The notes under the pieces were generated by a model. It had not been told where the DNA came from and did no database searches. It saw only the letters and a program-made list of their open reading frames with translations. DNA of 64,000 nucleotides from an uncultured Rhodospirillales bacterium (lineage in GTDB: Bacteria > Pseudomonadota > Alphaproteobacteria > Acetobacterales > Acetobacteraceae): the NCBI GenBank assembly GCA_903835235.1, contig CAILMF010000063.1, forward strand, positions 62,001 through 126,000, written 5' to 3'. Shown here piece by piece: positions 1 through 9,089 of this stretch (the stretch's first letter is position 1; each line of letters opens with the position of its first letter). Both the position numbers and the translations under genes were made by a program.

Positions 1-28
1 ATTCGGCGGGGTCGAAGAGCGGCTTCAT
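1..28 (-). CDS. Start of an unidentified gene (cut by window edge)
   Basis: An ATG on the minus strand at 26-28 overlaps the TGA stop of the nucleotidyltransferase-like gene in the ATGA arrangement typical of translationally coupled genes. Nine codons are visible (MKPLFDPAE) before the sequence ends. This is too little to assign a family. The call rests only on the overlap and the open frame. Confidence 0.4.
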
Positions 29-537
29 AACGCCAGCTTGAGCCGTGGCCAGCGCGAAGGCCAGCCCTTCTCCTGCGCCCGGCGCCGCAGCTCCGCCAGC
101 CGGGCCGGGTCGGCCGCGGCATCCGGCGAGGGCCGCAGCACCAGGCCCAGCAGGTCGTCCAACCCGTGCGGCGCCATCACCTCCACGCCTTGCGGCCCCA
201 GGCGCGCGGCCACGCCGGTGGCGGTTTCCAGCCAATGCGCCAGCGCGTCGGCCGTGCTGGTGTAGGGCGGGTGGCGGTTGCGCAGATGCATCCGCGCCTG
301 GTTCTTCACCGACCAGTCCAGCGCCGGCATCGCCTGCCGCAGCAGCGCCTCCAGCGCCGCGTCCTCCGCCGCCGTCGCCCGCGCGCGGTCGAACCAGACC
401 ACGTCGACATCCTCGGGCGGGTTGGTGTCGAAGGCGAAGCCGCTCAGCGCGTCCCAGACCCGGTTGCGCAGGAAGCCGGCACCGATCCAGGCATCCGGCA
501 GGCCCAACGCCGCCACCGCGCGTAGCGGCGCCATCAT
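25..537 (-). CDS. Nucleotidyltransferase family protein (COG3575-like)
   Basis: 170 residues from the first ATG. The segment LGLPDAWIGAGFLRN near the N-terminus, followed by NPPEDVDVVWFD with a D-x-D-type acidic pair, matches the small bacterial nucleotidyltransferase-like family related to DUF925. These proteins have a polymerase-beta-like fold and no firmly known substrate. Members usually carry about a dozen more residues before LGLPD. The frame here stays open upstream back to the stop codon of the Bug receptor gene (577-579), reading LDIPGFIAAQPAMM, so translation may begin at a non-ATG codon near 573. It lies directly downstream of that receptor gene and is coupled to the next gene by an ATGA overlap. 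The family is fairly clear; the start and function are not. Confidence 0.7.
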   Translation of the reverse strand: MMAPLRAVAALGLPDAWIGAGFLRNRVWDALSGFAFDTNPPEDVDVVWFDRARATAAEDAALEALLRQAMPALDWSVKNQARMHLRNRHPPYTSTADALAHWLETATGVAARLGPQGVEVMAPHGLDDLLGLVLRPSPDAAADPARLAELRRRAQEKGWPSRWPRLKLAL

Positions 538-576
538 GGCCGGCTGCGCGGCGATGAAACCCGGGATGTCCAGGCG

Positions 577-1560
577 CTACTCCACCGTCATCTGCAACTC
601 CGCCACCAGCGGCCGCACCTGCGCCACCTGGGCGCGCACCGCGGCGCCGAAGACCTCCGGCGTGTCGCCACCAGGCTCGGCGCCCAGGTCCAGGATGCGC
701 TGGCGCAGCGCGGGATGCTGCGCGGCGGCGGCGATCTCGCGGTGCAGCCGCGCCAGCACCGGCGCCGGCGTTTGCGCGGGGGCGAAGAAGCCGTTCCAGC
801 CAAGCAGTTCCAGGTTGGGGTAGCCCAGCTCGCGCACCGTCGGCACGTCCGGCAGCGCGCTGGCGCGTTGCGCGGCCAAGGTCGCCATCGGCCGCAACTC
901 CCCGGCGCGGATGCGCGCCAGCGAGGAGGAAAGCTGGTCGCCGCCGAACTGGATGCGGCCGGCCAGCATCTCCTGCACCAGCGGCGCGGCGCCGCGGAAC
1001 GGCACGTGCTCCATGCGGATCTGCGCGTCGCGCTTCAGCACCTCGCCCACCAGGTTCATCGTGCTGCCGGGGCCGGTGCTGCCGTAGAAGGCCTGGGTCG
1101 GATGCGCGCGGGCCCAATCGACGAAGCCGCGCAGGTCGCTGGCGCCGACGCCGGGGATGGCCAGCAGCATCATCGGCACGTTGGCACCCATGGAGATCGG
1201 CGCGAAGTCACGCTCGATGCTGTGCGGCGCGCGGCCGAGGCGTTCCAGCGCCGCCGTGGTGGTGCTGAAGGTCAGGTTGTGGAACAGCAGCGTGTAGCCA
1301 TCCGGCGCCGCCTTGGCGACGACATCGGCGCCGATGCTGCCGCCACCGCCGCCGCGGTTCTCCACCAGCACCGGCTGGCCCATGGTCTCGCTCATCCGCT
1401 GCGCGAAGAGCCGCGCCAGGATATCCGTGGTGCCGCCGGCCGGGAACGGCACGACGATGCGGATGGGCTTGCTGGGGTAGGCTTCCTGCGCGCGGGCCGC
1501 CCAAGGGGCGAACAGGGGCGCAAGGGCGGCAGCGGCGAGCAGCGTGCGGCGCGTGGTCAT
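577..1560 (-). CDS. Bug/TctC-family tripartite tricarboxylate transporter receptor
   Basis: 327 residues. A Tat/Sec-like signal peptide (MTTRRTLLAAAALAPLFAPWAARAQ) is followed by YPSKPIRIVVPFPAGGTTDILAR, the hallmark start of Bug (Bordetella uptake gene) periplasmic receptors, with the conserved PFPAGG ligand loop. Later family blocks include VENRGGGGGSIGADVVAKAAPDGYT and ALPDVPTVRELGY. These proteins bind small carboxylates or related compounds in the periplasm, often without a linked TctAB permease, and none is present here. The ATG at 1560 was chosen because GGAGGA sits 6-11 bases upstream and the signal peptide starts there. The reading frame runs 38 codons further upstream but without such a site. 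The ligand cannot be predicted. Confidence 0.9.
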   Translation of the reverse strand: MTTRRTLLAAAALAPLFAPWAARAQEAYPSKPIRIVVPFPAGGTTDILARLFAQRMSETMGQPVLVENRGGGGGSIGADVVAKAAPDGYTLLFHNLTFSTTTAALERLGRAPHSIERDFAPISMGANVPMMLLAIPGVGASDLRGFVDWARAHPTQAFYGSTGPGSTMNLVGEVLKRDAQIRMEHVPFRGAAPLVQEMLAGRIQFGGDQLSSSLARIRAGELRPMATLAAQRASALPDVPTVRELGYPNLELLGWNGFFAPAQTPAPVLARLHREIAAAAQHPALRQRILDLGAEPGGDTPEVFGAAVRAQVAQVRPLVAELQMTVE

Positions 1561-1729
1561 GCGGCATCCTCCGGATTTTTGCGCAGCATAGGGTCTGATC
1601 GTCGCCGAAGGAAACACGCCCCTGCCGCCAGCCATCGGCCGATTTGCCACACGATGAAACTTGCGCGGACGCAAGGCGGACCAGCACCGAAGCTGCTAAG
1701 TCCGGCACGGGACAACCGGGGACCATCAC

Positions 1730-3688
1730 ATGGCCAGGCGCAACCTGATCGGCAGCTGGATCGACGACGTGCTCAACGCCGACGCACGCCTGGGCATGGC
1801 GGTTCCCGCCGAGGTGGTCGGCGGCTGGGGCCAGGACACGCTGACCGGCGGCAGCGGCAGCGACAAGCTGCGTGGCGGCCTGCAAGGCGACCTTCTGGTC
1901 GGCGGCGGTGGCGAGGACTGGCTGTTCGGCGGCGCCGGCGACGACACGCTGATCTCCGGCGATGGCAGCGCCATGCGCGGCGGTGACGGCGACGACACCC
2001 TGGTGGTGCGCGCCGGCCATGCCGCCGGCGCCAGGAACAACCGGGTCTTCGGCGGCAGCGGCCACGACACCCTGGTGCTGCGCCTGAGCGATGCCCAGGC
2101 GGCCGATGCCGGCATGATGGCGGAGATCGCCCGGGTACGCGCCTTCATCGACAGCGCGCCTGGCGACGACGACTTCCTGGTGTCGCGGGAATTGGGCGTG
2201 CGGGTGCAGCAGGTGGAAGCCCTGGTGGTGCAGGTGGACCACGCCCCGGCCAGCCTGGCCCCGGTGCGCCTGGCCGACCTGGCCGCCAACCACGGCGGCT
2301 TTGCCATCCGCGGCACCACGACGGGATATTTCGGCGCCGTCGCGGTTGCCGCCGGCGACGTGAATGGCGACGGCCATGGCGACCTGGTGCTGGGCGACAC
2401 CAGCTACGACAACGGCACCGCGACCGATGCCGGCCGCGTCTACGTGGTCTTCGGCAAGGCCGATACGGCGACGGTCACCACCGCGCAGCTGGAGGCCGGC
2501 CTTGGCGGCTACGTGCTGACCGGCAGCACCCGCGCTGGCCAGGCCGGCTTCAACCTGGCCGGGCTTGGCGACCTGAACGGCGATGGCCTGGCCGATATCG
2601 GCATCGGCGCCCCCTTCATCACCATCGGTGGCCAGCACTGGGCCGGTGCGACCTATGTGGCGTGGGGCCAGGCGGCCACTGACGCCATCGACCTCGGCAG
2701 CCTCAGCGCCGACGGCAACGGCTACCGCATCTCCGGCGCCGCAGCGCAGGCGCGTCTCGGCGTATCCATGGCCAATGTCGGCGACATGAACGGCGACGGC
2801 ATTCCCGACCTTGCCCTGTACACCAGCGACTGGGTGGACAGCGCCGGCGGCGCGACCGTGGTATTCGGCAAGGGCAGCGCGGCCGGGGTGCCGCTTTCGG
2901 CGCTGACCGCCGCGCGCGGCTTCACCATCCACGGCATCGTCGGCTCGCCGCCGCTGCGCCTGGCCGCGGCGGGGGATATCAATGGCGACGGCCTGGCCGA
3001 CCTGGTGCTGGGCAAGGCGGATCTTTCCACCGGCCTGGGCGAGAATCCGGCGGCCGCCTGGGTGGTCTTCGGCAGCACCCACCCGCAGGCGGTGGAACTC
3101 GGCGCCCTGGGCAGCCACGGCTTTGCCGTGGCGGGCATGGGCTACGACACCTCCAACTACAGCGTGGCCGGGCCGGGCGACGTCAACGGCGATGGCATCG
3201 ACGACCTGCTGATCGGCCTGGGCATCCATCCCGCCCCCGGCGGCTACGCGAGCGATGGCGAAGCCTGGGTATTGTTCGGGCATCGGGGCACGGCGCCCTA
3301 TCGCCTCGCGGATGCCGGGGCTGGCATCGGCGGTTTCCACATCAAGGGCGAGGCGGGTTTGTCCGGCGCCGCCGGCTACGAGGTGGCGGCAGTGGGCGAC
3401 GTGAATGGCGACGGCCTGGCGGATATGCTGATCAGCGCGCCGCAGGGCGCCTTCCACGGCGACGGGTTCGGCTACCTGGTGTTCGGCCGCACCGGCACCG
3501 CCGAAGTGCGGTTGAGCGACGTTGCCGCCGGCATCGGCGGGGTGAAGATCCTGGGCGGCCCCGGCGAAGCCGTGGCGGACGTTCTGCCGGCCGGCGATGT
3601 CAACGCCGACGGGCTGGCGGACGTGCTGGTCGCGACGTACAGCGGCGCGGCCTATGTGGTGTACGGCAGCAGCAACTGGCTGGTGTAG
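1730..3688 (+). CDS. RTX calcium-binding / FG-GAP repeat beta-propeller protein
   Basis: 652 residues with no N-terminal signal peptide. Residues about 31-100 carry glycine/aspartate nonapeptide-like RTX repeats (GGSGSDKLRGG, GGAGDDTL, GGDGDDTL), which bind calcium in proteins exported by type I secretion. From about residue 205 to the C-terminus come seven blades spaced 60-75 residues apart. Each has a calcium loop of the form GD-hydrophobic-NGDG-x-x-D (GDVNGDGHGD, GDLNGDGLAD, GDMNGDGIPD, GDINGDGLAD, GDVNGDGIDD, GDVNGDGLAD, GDVNADGLAD). Seven FG-GAP repeats are what an integrin-alpha-like beta-propeller needs. The protein is probably secreted or surface-bound and may act in adhesion or as an enzyme scaffold. 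RTX repeats usually lie near the C-terminus, so their N-terminal place here is unusual. The gene stands alone, divergent from the Bug receptor. Confidence 0.85.
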   Translation: MARRNLIGSWIDDVLNADARLGMAVPAEVVGGWGQDTLTGGSGSDKLRGGLQGDLLVGGGGEDWLFGGAGDDTLISGDGSAMRGGDGDDTLVVRAGHAAGARNNRVFGGSGHDTLVLRLSDAQAADAGMMAEIARVRAFIDSAPGDDDFLVSRELGVRVQQVEALVVQVDHAPASLAPVRLADLAANHGGFAIRGTTTGYFGAVAVAAGDVNGDGHGDLVLGDTSYDNGTATDAGRVYVVFGKADTATVTTAQLEAGLGGYVLTGSTRAGQAGFNLAGLGDLNGDGLADIGIGAPFITIGGQHWAGATYVAWGQAATDAIDLGSLSADGNGYRISGAAAQARLGVSMANVGDMNGDGIPDLALYTSDWVDSAGGATVVFGKGSAAGVPLSALTAARGFTIHGIVGSPPLRLAAAGDINGDGLADLVLGKADLSTGLGENPAAAWVVFGSTHPQAVELGALGSHGFAVAGMGYDTSNYSVAGPGDVNGDGIDDLLIGLGIHPAPGGYASDGEAWVLFGHRGTAPYRLADAGAGIGGFHIKGEAGLSGAAGYEVAAVGDVNGDGLADMLISAPQGAFHGDGFGYLVFGRTGTAEVRLSDVAAGIGGVKILGGPGEAVADVLPAGDVNADGLADVLVATYSGAAYVVYGSSNWLV

Positions 3689-3906
3689 CCGGGCGCCGGC
3701 GCCGGTTCAGCCCGGCACGCGCCGCATGAAGCCGCTGCTCCCCACGGCCTGCCCCAGGGCGCCGAAAGGCGCAGGGCTTGACCCTTGCCCGGGCGCCGAA
3801 CGGCACCCGAGGCCAGTGCGACGTCACGCGACGGCGAGCAACCGAGGGACGCGACCGCGGGCCGGAAAAAGCCGGGACCCGCGGCCGAAGCCGTTGACCG
3901 CCGGTA

Positions 3907-5319
3907 TCAGTGCCCCGCGTTCTCGCCGCTGAAATCCGGCGCGGCCAGCCCGCTGGCCACCAACTGCTTCACCAGCATGGCCTTCAGCCGCTCCAGGCCC
4001 TCGGTGGTCGAAGCCTCGCAGCGGGCCACCAGCACGGCCTGGGTGTTGGAGGCGCGCAGCAGCCACCAACCATCCTCGGTCAGCACGCGCACGCCATCCA
4101 CGGCCTGCACCTTGGCGCCCTCGGCAGCCAGGCGGGCCTTCACTTCCTCCACGACCACGAACTTGCGGGCCTCGTCGCAATCGAAGCGCAGCTCCGGCGT
4201 GTTGATCACCACCGGCAGGCCAGCGCGCATTTCTCCGAGTGTCTCGCTGCTGCGGGCGATGATGCCGAGCAGGCGGACCGCGGAATAGGGCGCGTCGTCG
4301 AAGCCGTACCACTTGTCCGCGAAGAAGATATGGCCGCTCATCTCGCCGGCCAGCGGGCTGCCGGTCTCCGCCATCTTGCTCTTGATCAGGCTGTGCCCGG
4401 TCTTCCACATCAGCGGCGTGCCGCCGGCCTTGGCGATCTCGTCGAACAGCACCTGGCTGGCCTTCACATCGGCGATGATGGTGCCGCCCGGATGGGTCTT
4501 CAGCACGTCCCGCGCCAGCACCACCAGCAGCTGGTCGCCGAACAGGATATTGCCTTCGCCATCCACCACGCCGATGCGGTCGGCGTCGCCATCGAAGGCG
4601 ATGCCCAGATCGGCCTTCTGCTTGGCCACCTCGGCGATCAGCTGCTCCAGGTTCTTCGCCACCGTCGGGTCCGGGTGGTGGTTCGGGAAGGTGCCGTCCA
4701 CCTGGCCGTTGATGATGAAGTGCTCGCCCGGCAGCCGCGCGGTCAGCACCTTGGTGATGTCGCAGCCGCTGCCATTGCCGGGGTCCCACACCACCGTCAG
4801 CTTGCGGTCGCCGCCGTCATAGTCCTGCATCACGCGGTCGGCGTATTGCTCGGTCACGTCCACCTTGCGGTCGCTGCCCTCGGCCACCGGCACCACATCG
4901 CCCTCGCGGGCCATGCGGCCAATCTCCTGGATCGCGGCGCCGAAGAACGGCTTCTTGCCGATCATCATCTTGAAGCCGTTGTAGTCAGGCGGATTGTGGC
5001 TGCCGGTCACCATCACGCAGCCATCAGCATGCAGCGCATAGGTGGCGAAGTAGGTCATCGGCGTCGCCACCAGGCCAACGCGCAGCACCTCCAGCCCGCA
5101 GGCGCGCAGGCCCGCCACCAGCTGCGGCTCCAGTTCCGGCGAGGACACGCGGCCATCCATGCCGACCGCGATCTTCTTGCCGCCGGCACGGGCGATGACG
5201 CTGCCGAAGCAGCGGCCGATGGCGAAGGCATCCTCCGGCTTCAGCGTCTTACCGACAATGCCGCGAATGTCGTATTCGCGCAGCACGGTGCCGTCGAACT
5301 GGTGGTTGAAAACCGTCAT
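3907..5319 (-). CDS. Phosphomannomutase/phosphoglucomutase
   Basis: 470 residues, full length for the bacterial PMM/PGM (AlgC/ManB-like) alpha-D-phosphohexomutase family. The phosphoserine loop TGSHNPPDYNGFK has the catalytic serine at about residue 107. The metal loop DGDADR follows near the middle, and the C-terminal domain has the phosphate-binding RASNTQ motif. The enzyme interconverts hexose 6- and 1-phosphates in the cytoplasm, supplying Man-1-P or Glc-1-P for nucleotide sugars. It is the third gene of a galU-ugd-PMM/PGM operon, 16 bases after ugd. The ATG at 5319 was chosen because MTVFNHQFDGTVLREYDIRG is the normal family start and GAGGAT precedes it. The longer open frame upstream lies inside ugd. 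Substrate preference between mannose and glucose is not visible. Confidence 0.93.
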   Translation of the reverse strand: MTVFNHQFDGTVLREYDIRGIVGKTLKPEDAFAIGRCFGSVIARAGGKKIAVGMDGRVSSPELEPQLVAGLRACGLEVLRVGLVATPMTYFATYALHADGCVMVTGSHNPPDYNGFKMMIGKKPFFGAAIQEIGRMAREGDVVPVAEGSDRKVDVTEQYADRVMQDYDGGDRKLTVVWDPGNGSGCDITKVLTARLPGEHFIINGQVDGTFPNHHPDPTVAKNLEQLIAEVAKQKADLGIAFDGDADRIGVVDGEGNILFGDQLLVVLARDVLKTHPGGTIIADVKASQVLFDEIAKAGGTPLMWKTGHSLIKSKMAETGSPLAGEMSGHIFFADKWYGFDDAPYSAVRLLGIIARSSETLGEMRAGLPVVINTPELRFDCDEARKFVVVEEVKARLAAEGAKVQAVDGVRVLTEDGWWLLRASNTQAVLVARCEASTTEGLERLKAMLVKQLVASGLAAPDFSGENAGH

Positions 5320-5335
5320 GGCTGCAATCCTCGTC

Positions 5336-6655
5336 TCAGGGCCGGCCGATGCTGCCGTAGCGGAAGCCGGCCGCCCGCATCGCCTCGGGATCATACACGT
5401 TACGCAAATCCTGCAGAACATCGCCCCGCATCGCCGCCTTCAGCCGCTCGGGCGACAGCGCGCGGAACTCGTTCCATTCGGTCAGCAGCACCAGGCAATC
5501 GGCGCCCTGCGCCGCGTCCAGCGCATTCTCGGCATAGTGCACCGCGGCCGGCAGCAGCGGCCGGGCATTGGCCACCGCGGCGGGGTCGAAGGCGCGCACC
5601 GTGGCGCCGGCGGCGACCAGCTGCGGCACCAGCACCAGCGCGGTGCTGTCGCGCATGTCGTCGGTCTCCGGCTTGAAGGCCAGGCCCAGCACCGCCACCA
5701 CCTTGCCCGCCACGCTGCCGCCGCAGGCCGCGACGACGCGCGCCGCCATCTGCTCCTTGCGGGCGTCGTTCACCGCGATGGTGGTTTCCACCAGCCGCAC
5801 CGGCGCGCCGTAATCCTGCGCGGTGCGGGCCAGCGCCAGCGTATCCTTCGGGAAGCAACTGCCGCCATAGCCGGGGCCGGGATGCAGGAACTTGCGCCCG
5901 ATGCGGCCATCCAGCCCGATGCCGCGCGCCACGTCGTGCACGTCGGCGCCGACCTTCTCGCACAGGTCGGCCATCTCGTTGATGAAGGTGATCTTGACCG
6001 CCAGGAACGCGTTCGCGGCGTATTTGATCAGCTCCGCCGTCTCGATGCTGGTCGCCACGATCGGCGTCTCGAACAGGTAGAGCGGCCGGTACAGCCGCTT
6101 CAGCACCGCCAGCGCGCGTTCGCCGGAAGCGCCTTCCTCCACGCCGATGACCACGCGGTCCGGCCGCATGAAGTCGCCGATGGCGTTGCCTTCCCGCAGG
6201 AATTCCGGGTTGGACGCCACGGCGATATCCAGGTCCGGCCGCGCCGCCTGCACCAGCGCCTTCACCCGGGCGCCGGTGCCGACCGGCACGGTGGACTTGG
6301 TCACCAGCACCACCGGGCCCTTGGCCGCCCTGGCCACCTGCTCGGCGGCGGCAAAGACGTAGCTGAGGTCGGCATGGCCATCGCCGCGCCGGCTGGGCGT
6401 GCCGACCGCGAGGAACACCGCGTCGGCGCCATGCACCGCTTCGTCCAGGCTGGTGGTGAAGCTCAGCCGTCCGTCGCGGGCATTGTCCAGCACCAGCTTG
6501 TCCAGGCCGGGCTCATAGATCGGGATCCGCCCGTCACGCAGCGCCGACACCTTGCTGGCGTCGGTGTCCACGATGCATACGTCGACGCCGAATTCGGCGA
6601 AGCAGGCACCGGAGACCAGGCCGACATAGCCGGCCCCCACCATGGCGATGCGCAT
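5336..6655 (-). CDS. ugd: UDP-glucose 6-dehydrogenase
   Basis: 439 residues, normal length for the UDP-Glc/GDP-Man dehydrogenase family. The N-terminal Rossmann motif is MRIAMVGAGYVGL. The catalytic cysteine lies in GPGYGGSCFPKDT (around residue 265). The C-terminal domain has the GLAFKPETDDMRDS motif. It oxidises UDP-glucose to UDP-glucuronate with two NAD+, providing precursors for acidic exopolysaccharide or LPS sugars. It lies 16 bases after galU, which makes its substrate, so the two are almost certainly co-transcribed. A GDP-mannose dehydrogenase role is less likely given galU next to it. Confidence 0.95.
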   Translation of the reverse strand: MRIAMVGAGYVGLVSGACFAEFGVDVCIVDTDASKVSALRDGRIPIYEPGLDKLVLDNARDGRLSFTTSLDEAVHGADAVFLAVGTPSRRGDGHADLSYVFAAAEQVARAAKGPVVLVTKSTVPVGTGARVKALVQAARPDLDIAVASNPEFLREGNAIGDFMRPDRVVIGVEEGASGERALAVLKRLYRPLYLFETPIVATSIETAELIKYAANAFLAVKITFINEMADLCEKVGADVHDVARGIGLDGRIGRKFLHPGPGYGGSCFPKDTLALARTAQDYGAPVRLVETTIAVNDARKEQMAARVVAACGGSVAGKVVAVLGLAFKPETDDMRDSTALVLVPQLVAAGATVRAFDPAAVANARPLLPAAVHYAENALDAAQGADCLVLLTEWNEFRALSPERLKAAMRGDVLQDLRNVYDPEAMRAAGFRYGSIGRP

Positions 6656-6671
6656 CAGGCCGTCTCCGCGC

Positions 6672-7547
6672 TCAGGTGTACTTCTTCAGGAACTCGCGCA
6701 CCGCCGGCGCCATGTCGTCGCGCTTCAGGGCGAAGGCGATCTGCGCTTCCAGGAAGCCGGTCTTGTCGCCGCAGTCGAAGCGCTTGCCCTCGTACCGCAC
6801 GCCATGGAAGGGCTGGTGGCCGATCAGCTTGGCCATGCCGTCGGTCAACTGCACTTCGCCGCCGGCACCCTTTTCCATCTTCGCGAGATGGCCGATGACT
6901 TCCGGCATCAATACATAGCGGCCGATGACGGTCAGGTTGGACGGCGCCTGGTCGATGGGCGGCTTCTCCACCAGGCCCTTCACGCTCACCAGCCGGCCCA
7001 TGTCCTTGTCCACATCCAGCACGCCATACTTGTTGACGCGCTCCATCGGCACTTCCTCGATGGCGACGACATTGCCGCCGGTCTCCATGTAGGCGTCGGC
7101 CAGCTGCTTGGTGCAGCTGACGTCGCACTGCATCAGGTCGTCCGGCAGCAGGATCGCGAAGGGCTCGTCGGCGATGAAGCTGCGGGCGCACCAGATCGCG
7201 TGGCCAAGGCCCATCGGCACCTGCTGGCGCACCGTGACCATGCTGCCGGGCTCCATCGCCATGCCGCGCAGCACGGCCAACTCGGCCTGCTTGTTGCGCT
7301 CCGCCAGGGTGCGCTCCAGCTCATAGGCCACGTCGAAATGCTCGACGATGGCGGTCTTGCCGCGGCCGGTGATCAGGCAGAACTGCTCGATCCCCGCCTC
7401 GCGGGCCTCATCGACGGCGTACTGGATCAGCGGCCGGTCGACGACGGGAAGCATTTCCTTGGCCATCGCCTTGGTGGCGGGCAGGAAGCGAGTGCCCAGG
7501 CCGGCAACCGGCAGGACGGCCTTCTTCAACGGCTTCAATGCAGGCAA
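6672..7547 (-). CDS. galU: UTP-glucose-1-phosphate uridylyltransferase
   Basis: 291 residues, typical GalU length. The N-terminus KKAVLPVAGLGTRFLPATKAMAKEMLPV holds the nucleotide-binding GxGTRxLPxTK signature. VDRPLIQYAVDEAREAGI and the DD pair in LLPDDLMQC also fit bacterial GalU. It makes UDP-glucose from UTP and Glc-1-P in the cytoplasm. It is the first gene of the nucleotide-sugar operon followed by ugd and the phosphohexomutase, so the operon converts hexose phosphate into UDP-glucuronate. GGAGAT lies just upstream of the ATG. Confidence 0.96.
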   Translation of the reverse strand: MPALKPLKKAVLPVAGLGTRFLPATKAMAKEMLPVVDRPLIQYAVDEAREAGIEQFCLITGRGKTAIVEHFDVAYELERTLAERNKQAELAVLRGMAMEPGSMVTVRQQVPMGLGHAIWCARSFIADEPFAILLPDDLMQCDVSCTKQLADAYMETGGNVVAIEEVPMERVNKYGVLDVDKDMGRLVSVKGLVEKPPIDQAPSNLTVIGRYVLMPEVIGHLAKMEKGAGGEVQLTDGMAKLIGHQPFHGVRYEGKRFDCGDKTGFLEAQIAFALKRDDMAPAVREFLKKYT

Positions 7548-7652
7548 GGAAATCTCCCTGGGTGGGTCTTCTGAAGGACGAATAGGCCCGTAGCCCTGGG
7601 GCAGTACAGGCGCAAGACGGTTACCGTCGCATTGTGTCGGGCGTATAAACCG

Positions 7653-8369
7653 CTATCGTATCAATAAATCCCTGGCCTGGTTCACCCGCGCCGCAAGCCA
7701 GTCGCTGCCACCATGGTCCGGATGCGCCGCCTGCATCAACCTGCGGTGCGCGGCGCGGATCTCCTCCCGCGTCGCCCCTTCCGAAAGGCCAAGCACGGCC
7801 AGCGCCTCGGCCCGGTCCATGCCAGCCCCGCCCGGCGGCGCCGGGGCCGGTTCCGCCTCGGCCTCCCGCCAATCCGGCCTGGCCCGGTCCAGCCAGGCTT
7901 CCAGCAGGGGCACGGAGTCCGGGTCCTGGCCGCGGCATTCGGCCAGCAGCGCCAGCAGGTCGGGCAGGTCCAGCTCGGCCAGTTCGCGGTCGGCGAAGCG
8001 GCCCTGCCGCACCCTGCCGCTCATCTCGCCGCTGGCATGATCCAGCCGCATCGCCAGCCAGGCGGTCTCGACCGCGGTTTCCTGGCCCTGGCCGGTGGCG
8101 CCGCCAGCCTGATTGCCACCCTGGCGGAACAGGCCGGCGAATCGGGCCCGCTGCCACCAGCGCCACAGCGCCGGCGCGAAAAGTCCCGCCGCCCATAGGG
8201 CCTGCATCCCGCGGCCGCTGACCAGCAGCAACCCGCCCAGCACCACCGCCAGCGTGGCGGCCCCCCAGACCAACGCCTTGCGGACCTTCTCCACCGGCGC
8301 CGTGGCGAACAGCCGCAGCAGCCACAGCCCAAAGGCCAATGCCAACCCACCGAGGAGAAGCGCAGCCAC
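7653..8369 (-). CDS. J-domain membrane protein (DnaJ/TIM14-like)
   Basis: 238 residues with a GTG start 6 bases after the stop of the VWA gene, so probably coupled to it. Two hydrophobic segments lie near the N-terminus (about residues 2-22 and 34-52). A short C-terminal J domain follows: EALAVLGLSEGATREEIRAAHRRL, then the HPD tripeptide in QAAHPDHGG. The arrangement (membrane anchor, linker, C-terminal J domain) resembles mitochondrial TIM14/Pam18 and bacterial DjlA-like co-chaperones that stimulate the ATPase of DnaK at the membrane. Pairing with a VWA protein suggests a shared job in protein handling, but no specific client is evident. Confidence 0.82.
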   Translation of the reverse strand: MAALLLGGLALAFGLWLLRLFATAPVEKVRKALVWGAATLAVVLGGLLLVSGRGMQALWAAGLFAPALWRWWQRARFAGLFRQGGNQAGGATGQGQETAVETAWLAMRLDHASGEMSGRVRQGRFADRELAELDLPDLLALLAECRGQDPDSVPLLEAWLDRARPDWREAEAEPAPAPPGGAGMDRAEALAVLGLSEGATREEIRAAHRRLMQAAHPDHGGSDWLAARVNQARDLLIR

Positions 8370-8375
8370 GCCGCC

Positions 8376-9089
8376 CTACCGCTTCGGCGCGGGCAACTGC
8401 CCGGCAATGCGTTGCGCCGCCTGGCCGCCCAGCCGGGTCAAGGCCGCGCGGCCGCCGGCGGCGAAGACCGCGACCGCCCGCAGCAATTCGGCCAGCGCCC
8501 CGGCCGAGGCGCCATCAAACGGCGCATAGGCCCCGCCGCTGATCCTCGCGAGTTGCCGGAAGCCGGCCCCGGCCTGGGCATTGTCGCCCTCATGGAAGAC
8601 GAAGATCGGCGTGCCCTGCAGCCCCAACTGGCCGGCCAGGTGGCAGAGCGGGTCGATCGGCTCCTCCACCGCGTCGCCGACGAAGACCAGGGCGTTCACC
8701 CGGTCCTGCCGGCTTTCGGCAAGGACGTGTTGCAGCAGCCGGCCGATCTGGGTCTGGCCGCCCAGGCACTGCACGCCGGTCATGCGCCGGGTCAGGTCGG
8801 CCGAATCGGTCAGGAAGGGGGTCGCGGCGAGTTCCATGAAGCCGCGATAATACGCCAGTTGCACCGCCAGGCCGCCCATGTCGCGCGTGGCCAGGAACAT
8901 TTCCCCCTGCAACCGGCAAGCGCGGTCCCAGCTGGGCTGGCGGCTGGCGGTGGCATCCATGGCGAAGACCAGGCGGCCACGGCGACCATTGGCCGGCCTG
9001 GCCTGCGGCATCGCCTCGACCCGCTTCAGGAAGGCGCTGACCGCCGCGGAAGCCGTCGGCGCCTTGGGCTTTTCGGGCAGGTTGCTCAT
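8376..9089 (-). CDS. VWA (von Willebrand factor A) domain protein
   Basis: 237 residues. After a Pro/Ala-rich start (MSNLPEKPKAPTASAAVSAF), a VWA fold begins with RLVFAMDATASRQPSWD. DATAS is a variant of the D-x-S-x-S metal-ion-dependent adhesion site, so metal binding is plausible though the first serine is threonine. VNALVFVGDAVEE fits the later strand. There is no signal peptide, so it is probably cytoplasmic. It precedes the J-domain gene by 6 bases and is transcribed with it, divergent from the exported protein gene at 9216. The molecular role is unknown. Confidence 0.75.
   Translation of the reverse strand: MSNLPEKPKAPTASAAVSAFLKRVEAMPQARPANGRRGRLVFAMDATASRQPSWDRACRLQGEMFLATRDMGGLAVQLAYYRGFMELAATPFLTDSADLTRRMTGVQCLGGQTQIGRLLQHVLAESRQDRVNALVFVGDAVEEPIDPLCHLAGQLGLQGTPIFVFHEGDNAQAGAGFRQLARISGGAYAPFDGASAGALAELLRAVAVFAAGGRAALTRLGGQAAQRIAGQLPAPKR

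Noticed and set aside
1208-3457. Minus-strand frame of about 750 codons
   Set aside because: Antisense to the FG-GAP gene; its apparent repeats mirror the NGDG repeats of the real gene.
3759-3772. GCGCC-GAAA-GGCGC hairpin between convergent genes as a terminator
   Set aside because: The stem is only five pairs and no T-run follows on either strand.
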